Below are positions 1 to 5,491 of a stretch of DNA of 5,491 nucleotides, piece after piece. The notes beneath the pieces are model-generated. The model saw only the letters and a program-made list of their open reading frames with translations. It made no database searches and was not told the origin of the DNA. How positions within the stretch are numbered: position 1 is the first letter of the stretch; every line of letters starts with the position of its first letter. The DNA is taken from assembly GCA_021604605.1 (NCBI GenBank), contig BQJH01000206.1, positions 1-5,491 of the forward strand, written 5' to 3'. Both the position numbers and the translations under genes were made by a program. Source of the stretch: Hyphococcus sp. Lineage in GTDB: Bacteria; Pseudomonadota; Alphaproteobacteria; Caulobacterales; Parvularculaceae.

Positions 1-1
1 T

Positions 2-691
2 CTCGACCCATTAGAAGGCACAACGCTCACGGCTAAAGCGATGTCAAATGCACTCGCAGTTGTGGCGATGGCGCAAGGCGGCACGCTGCTTCATGCACCG
101 GATGTTTACATGGACAAAATCGCTTGTGGGCCGGGCTATAAAGAAGGCGTCATCGATCTTGATGCGTCTGTAGAAGACAACATTGCAGCCCTCGCCAAAG
201 AAAAAGGCGTCCCGACGTCTGAAATAACGTTGTGCATCCTTGATCGTGAACGCCATCAACCGTTGATTGATGGCGCTCGCAAAATGGGCTCGCGCGTCTT
301 TCTTATTCCCGATGGTGATGTTGCGGGTGTTTTCCACACAACCGAGGCCTCAACCGGTATTGACCTTTATGTCGGACAGGGCGGCGCGCCGGAAGGCGTA
401 TTGGCGGCGGCAGCGTTGCGTTGTGTCGGCGGCCAGATGCAGGGTCGTTTGCATTTCCGCAATGATGATGAACGCGGTCGCGCTGAACGGCTCGGCATTA
501 AAGACCTAGATCAAAAATACGGGTTGCGTGATCTGGCGTCAGGCGACGTTATCTTCGCGGCCACTGGTGTTACTAATGGCACCATGCTGGACGGCGTTAC
601 ATGGACGCCGGGTTATGTTGGCACGCATACGGTTGTCATGCGCTCTAAGACAGGTACTGTCCGTTACATCCGGGCGAAGACCCGGCGCTAA
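2..691 (+). CDS. glpX: Class II fructose-1,6-bisphosphatase (GlpX), 5'-truncated by window edge
   Basis: This gene encodes the C-terminal 229 residues of a GlpX-type fructose-1,6-bisphosphatase, which hydrolyses fructose 1,6-bisphosphate to fructose 6-phosphate in gluconeogenesis in the cytoplasm. The reading frame is open from base 2, and its first visible residues are LDPLEGTT. This is the DPxEGT metal and phosphate signature of the lithium-sensitive phosphatase fold that GlpX shares with inositol monophosphatases. Other GlpX-typical blocks follow: NALAVVAMA, APDVYMDK, IPDGDVAG (about visible residues 102-109), GQGGAPEGV (about 125-133) and FAATGVTNG (about 185-193). GlpX proteins are usually about 320-340 residues, so roughly the first 90-100 residues lie outside the window. 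The ATG at 41 is an internal methionine after the signature, not the start. The protein ends in a short basic tail (AKTRR) and lacks the longer tail of E. coli GlpX. In many alphaproteobacteria the gene lies between hom and recJ; here recJ is displaced by two inverted genes. The identification is firm. Confidence 0.95.
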   Translation, partial: LDPLEGTTLTAKAMSNALAVVAMAQGGTLLHAPDVYMDKIACGPGYKEGVIDLDASVEDNIAALAKEKGVPTSEITLCILDRERHQPLIDGARKMGSRVFLIPDGDVAGVFHTTEASTGIDLYVGQGGAPEGVLAAAALRCVGGQMQGRLHFRNDDERGRAERLGIKDLDQKYGLRDLASGDVIFAATGVTNGTMLDGVTWTPGYVGTHTVVMRSKTGTVRYIRAKTRR

Positions 692-702
692 AAAGCGCCG
701 GG
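681..702. terminator. Hairpin terminator shared by convergent glpX and peptidase operon
   Basis: A perfect 9-bp stem is formed by CCCGGCGCT (681-689) and AGCGCCGGG (694-702), with an AAAA loop (690-693) that reads as UUUU on the minus strand. The glpX stop codon TAA (689-691) spans the stem end and the loop. The sequence after the stem is only moderately T-rich on the plus strand (CTTAACTTCACTT) and weakly so on the minus strand (TCTTCG). It lies between convergent genes whose stop codons are 22 bp apart, so a bidirectional terminator is the natural reading. Efficiency is uncertain because there is no long U tract on either side. Confidence 0.7.
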
Positions 703-713
703 CTTAACTTCAC

Positions 714-2483
714 TTAGTTATCATTAGCGGCGGAGCGGGCTGCTTCTTCTGCTTCGCGTTCTGCGCATGTCGGTATGCTGTCCAACTTGCGTAAGATCTC
801 CATCATCGGATCGATCTGCACATTCTTTGAGGCGCCGCCTCGGATACGTCCTTGACCATTGCGCATTTCAACCCGCTGCATTTTCCCGTTAACGCGCACA
901 GGCACCGGCATCGGGAAGGCGAGATCATCATGGGTCTTCCAGTTCAATACTAAATCCCTGCCGTCAGTTTCGCTCATCAATTCCGGCAGTGGTGCGTTGC
1001 GTAGATAAACCTCAAAGAACCAACTCATATCCCGGCCAGCTTCATCGGTGACAATCGCCAGAAAATCATCTGTAGAGCGCTGGATTGGCTTGATCGGCGC
1101 TTTGAGTTTTACAGGCTCTGGCGTGTCATAAAGCAATCGCCGCACGGCCCGCATCATCTTGTCTTCACCAATAGCGTAGCCAAGACTGTAAAGCGTCCAG
1201 GCGCCTTTTGGGTAGATATCGCCTTGCGGGCCAGTGTCACCATTGTGGTAGACCTCATCACCTGAAAGTTCACCGCGCGGGGCGACAGGCTTACAACTTC
1301 TGATCCCCATATAGCGCTGATACTTTTGTGCATTGTAAGCGGCGTCGCCAAGTACCGCCTTCGTATATCCAAAATCAGCAAAGGTCGCGCCGCCTTCATG
1401 CAACCAAAGATCGGCGTTATTTTTCGCCGACATCAGATTGCCAAACCATTCATGAGCAAATTCATGAAATAGAAGATTGTCATAACCGTAGGCGCCACGG
1501 CGAAATTCATTGCCGTAAGCGTTGATGGTCTGGTGTTCCATGCCGAGGTGAGGCGTTTCGGCGACGCCGAATTTTTCTTGCCCCCAGGGATAAGGCCCAA
1601 ACCGTTTTTCCATATGTTTCAGGATTTTAGGAAATTCGTCTTCAAAAAGCGCACGGGCGTCTTCTTCATGGTCTTCAATCGCCCAGAATTCCGTGGCGAT
1701 TTCGGTTCCGTTGATTGAAGTCAGTGTTTGTTCGAGACGAACATAAGGCGCAACATTCAACGCGACGCCATAAACATTTGTCGGGAGTTCAGTTTTCCAA
1801 TGAAAAGTCCGGCGTCCATCTTCATGTTCTTCGACATTTTGTAAGACGCCATTGCCCGCTGCGCTGAGACCAGCTGGAACTGTATAGAAAAACTCCAAAC
1901 CGCGATTAGGTTCCCCGGACGGGTGATCCTTACACGGCCACCAGACATCACAGCCTTCAAACTGGATAGAGGTTGCAACCCAAGGTTTTCCCGAAGGGGT
2001 TTCACTCCACATGAAGCCGCCATTCCACGGGGGGCGATCAGATTCTATGGGCGTTCCTTCATAGTGGACCGTCACGGCGCTCGTTTCGCCCGCCGCAATT
2101 GTCTCGCCTAGTGTGACGTAAAGTTTCGCCGGTGTTTTCTCAAATTCAAGGACGCCATCAGCACCCTCAACCCTGTCGATGGAATAGCGGCCGTCGAAAT
2201 CAAGCTCGAGCTTATCCATAGGCTCCATTGCCGTGAACTCTATGGTCGCTGAACCGCCAATCATTTTCCGGTCGGGAAAAATTTCATGGCGCAATGTGTA
2301 ATGCTCAACGTCATAAGCTTTCAGTCCCTCGGTGAGCGGAACACCCGTATCCATGAATGGTAGCTTGTCGTTTTCAGATTCTTCCAGTGCGAATGCGCTG
2401 ACATTTAAAAACGTGCTCGCGGAAATGGCGGAAATAAGTGTAGCGGCAAACGCTTTAGCTGTATTTTTCATTTTCATCATCAT
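714..2483 (-). CDS. Secreted M1-family zinc metallopeptidase (aminopeptidase-like), Sec signal peptide
   Basis: This is a 589-residue zinc peptidase of the M1 (gluzincin) family, probably cleaving peptides in the periplasm or outside the cell. Residues 1 to about 32 form a Sec signal peptide: a lysine-containing n-region, a hydrophobic AFAATLISAISASTF core, and an AFA|LEE cleavage site after Ala32. An N-terminal beta domain follows (about 45-260). The catalytic domain carries LGMEH (313-317) in the GAMEN position, HEFAH (340-344) with zinc ligands His340 and His344 and catalytic Glu341, the third ligand Glu363 in WLHEG, and YPKGA (424-428) with the likely transition-state Tyr424. A small beta domain ends the protein (about 500-565). 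The long helical C-terminal domain of PepN-type enzymes (about 870 residues) is absent. The gene starts 4 nt after its paralog's stop, so it probably depends on translational coupling. ATGs at 2483, 2480, 2477 and 2471 are all usable starts; 2483 is the longest and the choice barely alters the signal peptide. The substrate is unknown. Confidence 0.93.
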   Translation of the reverse strand: MMMKMKNTAKAFAATLISAISASTFLNVSAFALEESENDKLPFMDTGVPLTEGLKAYDVEHYTLRHEIFPDRKMIGGSATIEFTAMEPMDKLELDFDGRYSIDRVEGADGVLEFEKTPAKLYVTLGETIAAGETSAVTVHYEGTPIESDRPPWNGGFMWSETPSGKPWVATSIQFEGCDVWWPCKDHPSGEPNRGLEFFYTVPAGLSAAGNGVLQNVEEHEDGRRTFHWKTELPTNVYGVALNVAPYVRLEQTLTSINGTEIATEFWAIEDHEEDARALFEDEFPKILKHMEKRFGPYPWGQEKFGVAETPHLGMEHQTINAYGNEFRRGAYGYDNLLFHEFAHEWFGNLMSAKNNADLWLHEGGATFADFGYTKAVLGDAAYNAQKYQRYMGIRSCKPVAPRGELSGDEVYHNGDTGPQGDIYPKGAWTLYSLGYAIGEDKMMRAVRRLLYDTPEPVKLKAPIKPIQRSTDDFLAIVTDEAGRDMSWFFEVYLRNAPLPELMSETDGRDLVLNWKTHDDLAFPMPVPVRVNGKMQRVEMRNGQGRIRGGASKNVQIDPMMEILRKLDSIPTCAEREAEEAARSAANDN

Positions 2484-2490
2484 GCTCTCA
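2469..2490 (-). promoter_or_regulatory. Stop/start junction with GAGAG and stacked ATG codons
   Basis: Read on the minus strand, the upstream gene's TGA (2490-2488) is followed by GAGC and then ATG ATG ATG AAA ATG (2483 to 2469). The only Shine-Dalgarno-like sequence is GAGAG, which overlaps the upstream stop codon. It lies too close to the first ATG for ideal spacing and fits the second or third ATG (2480, 2477) better. Tight spacing and overlap of the ribosome site with the stop codon suggest the downstream peptidase is translated by ribosomes finishing the upstream gene. Confidence 0.55.
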
Positions 2491-4221
2491 ATTTGAAGCT
2501 TCTGCTTTGCGTTCTTCGCAAGTTGGCTGATTTGGCAGTTTGCGGAATATATCCATCATCGGATCGATCTGAATTTCCGCTTTGGCGCCGCCGCGAATAC
2601 GACCCGTCCCGCCCTGCATCTCTATGCGTTTCATCTTTCCGTTGACCCTGACAGGAACCGGCATCGGGAAGGGGAGATCGTTCGGCGTCGTCCATGTGAG
2701 AACAAGGTCATTGCCCTCAACGCTGCTTTCCAGAACAGGAGCTGCCGCACTTCTCAGATAGACCTCAAAGAACCAGCTCATATCCTTGCCGGTCGTTTCG
2801 TTGACGATCGCGAGATAATCATCAGTCGTGCGGAAACGCGCCTCAATTGGCGCAGGCAGTTTTGCAGGTTGGTCCGTATCGTAAAGTAACTTGCGGATAG
2901 ACGACCAGAAAGCATCCTCGCCGATCACATAATTCAGGCTATGCAGAACCCATGCGCCTTTGGCATAGATATCACCGCCCGGACCGCCCTTGTCAGCATT
3001 ATAGACGACATCCTCTGACATCTCACCGCGCGGCGCTACAGCAACACAGTTTTGAACGCCCAGGTAGGTCTGGAACATCTGCGTGTGGCGCGCCGCATCG
3101 CCCATGACCTCTTGTGTGTAAACCGGGCCCATATAGGCGGCGGTGCCTTCATGCAGCCACATGTCGGCGTTGTTGCGCACGGACATGATATTGCCGAACC
3201 ATTCATGGGCGAACTCATGATGCAAAAGCCAGTCAAAACCATTTTGTGGCCGCCGATATTCATTCCCATACGCATTGATGGTTTGATGTTCCATACCAAG
3301 ATGCGGGGTTTCAACAACGCCCATTTTTTCTTGCCCCCAAGGATAAGGGCCAAGGCGTCGCTCAAAGAATTCCAGAATTGCGGGAAATTCTTTTTCAAAA
3401 AGAATACGCGCTTTTTCTTCCCGGTCTTCTATCGCCCAAAACTTTACAGGAATTTCCGTGCCATTGGTCGAGGTGTAGCTATCTTCAAGCAACACATAGG
3501 GACCGACATTCAGCGCGATATTATAGATATTGGTGGAGACATCCGTGCGCCAGTGAAAGGTTTTCCTGCCGTCTTCATGCTCTTCAACATCTTGCAGAAC
3601 GCCATTAGAGGCGACTGTCAAACCGGCGGGCACAGTAAAATACATTTCCGCGCCATTTCGCGGTTCACCCAGCGGGTGATCTTTGCAAGGCCACCAGACA
3701 TCGCAGCCTTCACCTTGAATGGCGGTCGCAATCCACGGCTTGCCGGAAGGTGTCTTCTCCCAGACAAAACCACCATCCCACGGCGCGCGCTCAGCTTCCA
3801 TTGGCTGGCCATTATAATGAACTGTTACCGCCAGTGTTTCACCAGCGCTTACGGGTTGGCCTAACGTAATGAAAAGCTTCTCGGCAGTTTGTCGGTAAGC
3901 AAGATCCGTATTTTCAGTTTCAATACGCTCAATGTTGAAATTGCCGTCGAAATCAAGTTCTAGCTCACTCATCGTTTGAACGGCAGTGAGTTCTATAGTG
4001 GCGGACCCGGCGATGGCTTTTTGTTCGGGTAGAATTTCGTGTCGTAAAACATAGCGGTCGACATCATATGCCATGAGGCCGGGGCTAAGCGCACGACCCG
4101 TGTCGAGCAGGACATCGCTTCTCGTCGGCGCCTCAATAGAAGCACAGGCAACAAGAGTTGATGCGCTTATGAGCGCAAAGCCAATTTTTGCCATATGATT
4201 AAGGTGATACAATCTTTTCAC
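2488..4221 (-). CDS. Lipoprotein M1-family zinc metallopeptidase, paralog of the downstream gene
   Basis: This is a 577-residue M1-family zinc peptidase predicted to be lipid-anchored. The start chosen is GTG at 4221, because GAGGGAGGG lies just upstream. The next in-frame ATG (4194) has no ribosome site, and an ATG at 4290 would add 23 basic, unlikely residues before the signal peptide. From the GTG, a type II signal peptide (KR near the start, core IGFALISASTL) ends in lipobox LVAC with acylated Cys26. The next residues are Ala and Ser, not Asp, so outer-membrane sorting is favoured. Catalytic features are LGMEH (308-312), HEFAH (335-339), third zinc ligand Glu358 and YAKGA with Tyr419. A C-terminal beta domain contains the block FPMPVPVRVNGKM, which is also identical in the paralog. 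The two proteins align almost without gaps, at roughly 60-65% identity by eye. It is the first gene of the two-gene operon and is divergent from recJ. The exact peptide substrate and endo- or exopeptidase mode cannot be read from sequence. Confidence 0.92.
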   Translation of the reverse strand: MKRLYHLNHMAKIGFALISASTLVACASIEAPTRSDVLLDTGRALSPGLMAYDVDRYVLRHEILPEQKAIAGSATIELTAVQTMSELELDFDGNFNIERIETENTDLAYRQTAEKLFITLGQPVSAGETLAVTVHYNGQPMEAERAPWDGGFVWEKTPSGKPWIATAIQGEGCDVWWPCKDHPLGEPRNGAEMYFTVPAGLTVASNGVLQDVEEHEDGRKTFHWRTDVSTNIYNIALNVGPYVLLEDSYTSTNGTEIPVKFWAIEDREEKARILFEKEFPAILEFFERRLGPYPWGQEKMGVVETPHLGMEHQTINAYGNEYRRPQNGFDWLLHHEFAHEWFGNIMSVRNNADMWLHEGTAAYMGPVYTQEVMGDAARHTQMFQTYLGVQNCVAVAPRGEMSEDVVYNADKGGPGGDIYAKGAWVLHSLNYVIGEDAFWSSIRKLLYDTDQPAKLPAPIEARFRTTDDYLAIVNETTGKDMSWFFEVYLRSAAAPVLESSVEGNDLVLTWTTPNDLPFPMPVPVRVNGKMKRIEMQGGTGRIRGGAKAEIQIDPMMDIFRKLPNQPTCEERKAEASN

Positions 4222-4225
4222 GCAG

Positions 4226-4234
4226 CCCTCCCTC
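4226..4234 (-). promoter_or_regulatory. Strong ribosome binding site that decides a GTG start
   Basis: On the minus strand the sequence reads GAGGGAGGG, then CTGC, then GTG. This is a near-ideal Shine-Dalgarno match at normal spacing to the GTG at 4221. No comparable site precedes the ATG at 4194 or the one at 4290, so the site fixes the start of the lipoprotein peptidase. Confidence 0.75.
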
Positions 4235-4246
4235 AAGTTTTCCCCA

Positions 4247-4260
4247 GCCCGGTGTCGGGC
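4247..4260 (-). other. Small GC-rich hairpin in the presumed 5' leader of the peptidase operon
   Basis: GCCCG (4247-4251) pairs with CGGGC (4256-4260) around a 4-nt loop. It sits about 13 nt upstream of the GAGGGAGGG ribosome site on the minus strand. Read on the plus strand it is followed by CCTTTTTCC and so resembles a weak terminator, but no plus-strand gene lies immediately upstream. A role in mRNA stability or leader structure is possible but unproven. Confidence 0.3.
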
Positions 4261-4314
4261 CCTTTTTCCAGCATTGCGCTTGCCTAGCACAGGCGCGTAA
4301 GAAAGGGCAGGGTT

Positions 4315-4397
4315 GGGTGCGCGCGAATCACCGCTTAATCAGAACATCTCGTCTCAGGTATATTGCAGTGCATCCAGGAATTTTCTGTTGCGCACCC
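4315..4397. repeat. 8-bp inverted repeat GGGTGCGC / GCGCACCC in the recJ upstream region
   Basis: GGGTGCGC at 4315-4322 is exactly complementary to GCGCACCC at 4390-4397. The arms are separated by 67 nt, and the TATATT hexamer lies between them. The arms could close a long stem-loop in a recJ leader transcript or be paired binding half-sites. An 8-bp match in a short GC-rich region may also be chance. Confidence 0.3.
4359..4364 (+). promoter_or_regulatory. Possible -10 element for recJ (TATATT)
   Basis: TATATT matches the sigma-70 -10 consensus at five of six positions and lies 62 nt upstream of the recJ ATG. The best upstream hexamer at suitable spacing (TTAATC, 4335-4340, 18-nt spacer) is a poor -35. 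This is a tentative call. Confidence 0.2.
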
Positions 4398-4426
4398 CCC
4401 TCTAAACCCGTTTTGAAAGTGATATT

Positions 4427-5491
4427 ATGACCGCTTTGGTGACTTCGTTGGAACAGGCCTCGCCACTGGGCGATATCCCTTTACCTGCAATGGGGTTTTC
4501 CGCGTTACAGCGTCGCTGGCAATTGCGTCAGGCGGATGCACGCGAAGCATTGACGATCAGTCAAAAGCTATCCCTTGATCCTGTCCTTGCACGTATTCTT
4601 ACCGCCCGAGGCGTAACCCATGAGACAGCTGCGGCTTACCTCTCGCCCTCTTTGCGCGCTTCACTGCCAGACCCGCTGATCTTGCAGGATATGGAAAAAG
4701 CTGCTGCCAGAATTTCAGATGCAATTTTGAACAACGAACTGGCTGGTGTATTCGGTGACTATGATGTTGACGGAACATCTGCCGCCGCCATTTTGAAAAT
4801 ATATTTCAACGCCATCGGTGCGCCGCTTGAGATTTATTTGCCTGACCGCATGACTGAAGGATACGGGCCTTCTCTAGATGCTTTTCTGGCACTCAAAGAA
4901 AAAGGCGTTCGCGTTATTATCACGGTTGATTGTGGCGCGGCGGCTCACGACCCGGTTAATCTGGCGGCTGAGCGAGGTCTCGATATTGTTGTTCTTGATC
5001 ATCACTTGATGAATGGTCCACCGCCAAAGGGGGCGACCGCGACGGTTAACCCGAACCGGCCGGATGATATTTCTGGCCTCACCAATCTTTCCGCCGCCGG
5101 CGTCGCCTTTATGACCGTCGTTGCTGTCAATCGACGTTTGCGCGAAGCCGGGTATTTTGCAAACCGGCCAGAACCAAGCCTTCTCAATCTCCTTGATCTG
5201 ACAGCGCTCGGCCTTGTTTGCGATGTTATGGACATCACCGGGTTGACCAGAATGCTGGTTGCACAAGGGTTGAAAGTCATGGGGCAGGGCGGCAATCCTG
5301 GTCTTGCGGCTTTAGGCGCACGGGCGGGTGTAAAAGGCGCGCCCTCGACCTATCATTTAGGGTTTTTGATCGGACCCAGGATCAACGCCGCCGGCCGGAT
5401 TGGTCATGCGCGTCTCGCATTTGAGCTGATGACAACAGAAGACGCAGAGCGTCGGCAATATCTTGCAGAGAAACTGCATATCATGAATGCA
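4427..5491 (+). CDS. recJ: Single-stranded-DNA-specific exonuclease RecJ, 3'-truncated by window edge
   Basis: The first 355 residues of RecJ are visible; the frame stays open to the last base. RecJ is a cytoplasmic 5'-3' single-strand DNA exonuclease of the DHH phosphoesterase superfamily, acting in RecF-pathway recombination and in base-excision and mismatch repair. Diagnostic motifs appear in order: GDYDVDGTSAA (110-120), metal-binding Asp in TVDCG (166-170, Asp168), DHH (191-193), AAGVAF (223-228), Asp266 in LVCDVMD, and GPRINAAGRIGHA (316-328), the conserved RecJ block near the start of the DHHA1 part. RecJ is usually about 560-600 residues, so about 200-240 residues, including most of DHHA1 and the OB-fold, lie beyond the window. 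The ATG at 4427 is preceded by a weak GAAAG ribosome site (4415-4419). It leaves an N-terminal arm of about 25 residues before the usual RecJ start region (RRWQLRQ). The motif LGLVCDVMD departs from the more usual GT(V/I)xDVVPL. It is divergent from the peptidase operon and on the same strand as glpX. Confidence 0.95.
   Translation, partial: MTALVTSLEQASPLGDIPLPAMGFSALQRRWQLRQADAREALTISQKLSLDPVLARILTARGVTHETAAAYLSPSLRASLPDPLILQDMEKAAARISDAILNNELAGVFGDYDVDGTSAAAILKIYFNAIGAPLEIYLPDRMTEGYGPSLDAFLALKEKGVRVIITVDCGAAAHDPVNLAAERGLDIVVLDHHLMNGPPPKGATATVNPNRPDDISGLTNLSAAGVAFMTVVAVNRRLREAGYFANRPEPSLLNLLDLTALGLVCDVMDITGLTRMLVAQGLKVMGQGGNPGLAALGARAGVKGAPSTYHLGFLIGPRINAAGRIGHARLAFELMTTEDAERRQYLAEKLHIMNA

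Larger units (their letters stand above)
4222..4426. other. Divergent intergenic region between peptidase operon and recJ
   Basis: These 205 bp hold no credible gene and must carry the promoters for the leftward peptidase operon and, unless it is read through from elsewhere, the rightward recJ. Visible structures are the ribosome site at 4226-4234, a small GC hairpin (GCCCG, loop GTGT, CGGGC, 4247-4260) in the likely leader of the peptidase mRNA, an inverted repeat at 4315-4322 and 4390-4397, and a TATATT hexamer at 4359-4364. No convincing paired -35/-10 elements and no alphaproteobacterial LexA box (GTTC, 7 nt, GTTC) were found. Confidence 0.6.

Noticed and set aside
41..43. ATG at 41 as the start of a short GlpX protein
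   Set aside because: The frame is open upstream and encodes the essential DPLEGTT signature immediately before this codon, so the gene continues leftwards out of the window.
3052..3864. Long plus-strand open frame of 270 codons antisense to the lipoprotein peptidase gene
   Set aside because: It lies wholly inside a well-supported M1 gene, has no recognisable domain, and its similar segment at 1533-1718 antisense to the paralog is explained by homology of the sense genes.
714..4221. Peptidase pair as a transposon or defence island
   Set aside because: No transposase, terminal inverted repeats or target-site duplication is visible at the edges, and the codon and base usage looks like that of the flanking genes.
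4222..4290. N-terminal extension of the lipoprotein peptidase to the ATG at 4290
   Set aside because: The extra 23 residues are strongly basic, would precede the signal peptide, and would translate through the GAGGGAGGG ribosome site and the small hairpin; no ribosome site precedes that ATG.
4341..4354. GAAC-containing sequence upstream of recJ as a LexA/SOS box
   Set aside because: The alphaproteobacterial SOS box needs GTTC or GAAC repeated with a 7-nt spacer; the second half (CTCA) does not match.
4874..5295. Minus-strand open frames opposite recJ
   Set aside because: Overlap the clear RecJ reading frame, contain no recognisable motif and have no supporting ribosome site.

Overview
The window looks like a chromosomal segment of an alphaproteobacterium, perhaps an aquatic or marine one with moderate GC. 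Three things point there: the glpX-like gene with recJ close behind it on the same strand, the style of the RecJ protein, and the secreted M1 peptidases. The assignment rests on gene order and protein character only; no rRNA or other marker gene is present.

Layout. At the left edge, the 3' part of a class II fructose-1,6-bisphosphatase gene (glpX, + strand) runs in from outside and ends at 691. Its stop codon lies inside a strong GC-rich hairpin (681-702) that probably terminates transcription in both directions. Two genes on the minus strand follow, reading leftwards toward glpX. The upstream one (4221 to 2488) encodes a predicted lipoprotein M1-family zinc metallopeptidase. The downstream one (2483 to 714) encodes a homologous M1 peptidase with an ordinary Sec signal peptide. 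They are separated by only 4 nt and are almost certainly one two-gene operon produced by tandem duplication. About 205 bp of non-coding DNA (4222-4426) separates the operon from a divergent recJ gene, which starts at 4427 and runs off the right edge (355 codons visible).

How the genes relate. glpX (gluconeogenesis) and recJ (single-strand DNA exonuclease in repair and recombination) have no functional link, but they are often neighbours on the same strand in alphaproteobacteria. Here the pair is split by an inverted two-gene cassette of extracytoplasmic peptidases. The two peptidases keep the complete zinc site (HEFAH, then Glu after 18 residues), the catalytic Glu and the Tyr of a YxKGA motif. 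Both have LGMEH in place of the classical GAMEN exopeptidase motif. They differ mainly in how they are exported: one is predicted to be lipid-anchored, the other soluble in the periplasm or secreted. They probably act together on peptides or proteins outside the cytoplasm.

I found no tRNA, rRNA, CRISPR array, insertion sequence, phage gene or clearly novel system. The most notable points are the paralogous peptidase pair with different localisation, its insertion between glpX and recJ, and the non-canonical substrate-recognition motif.
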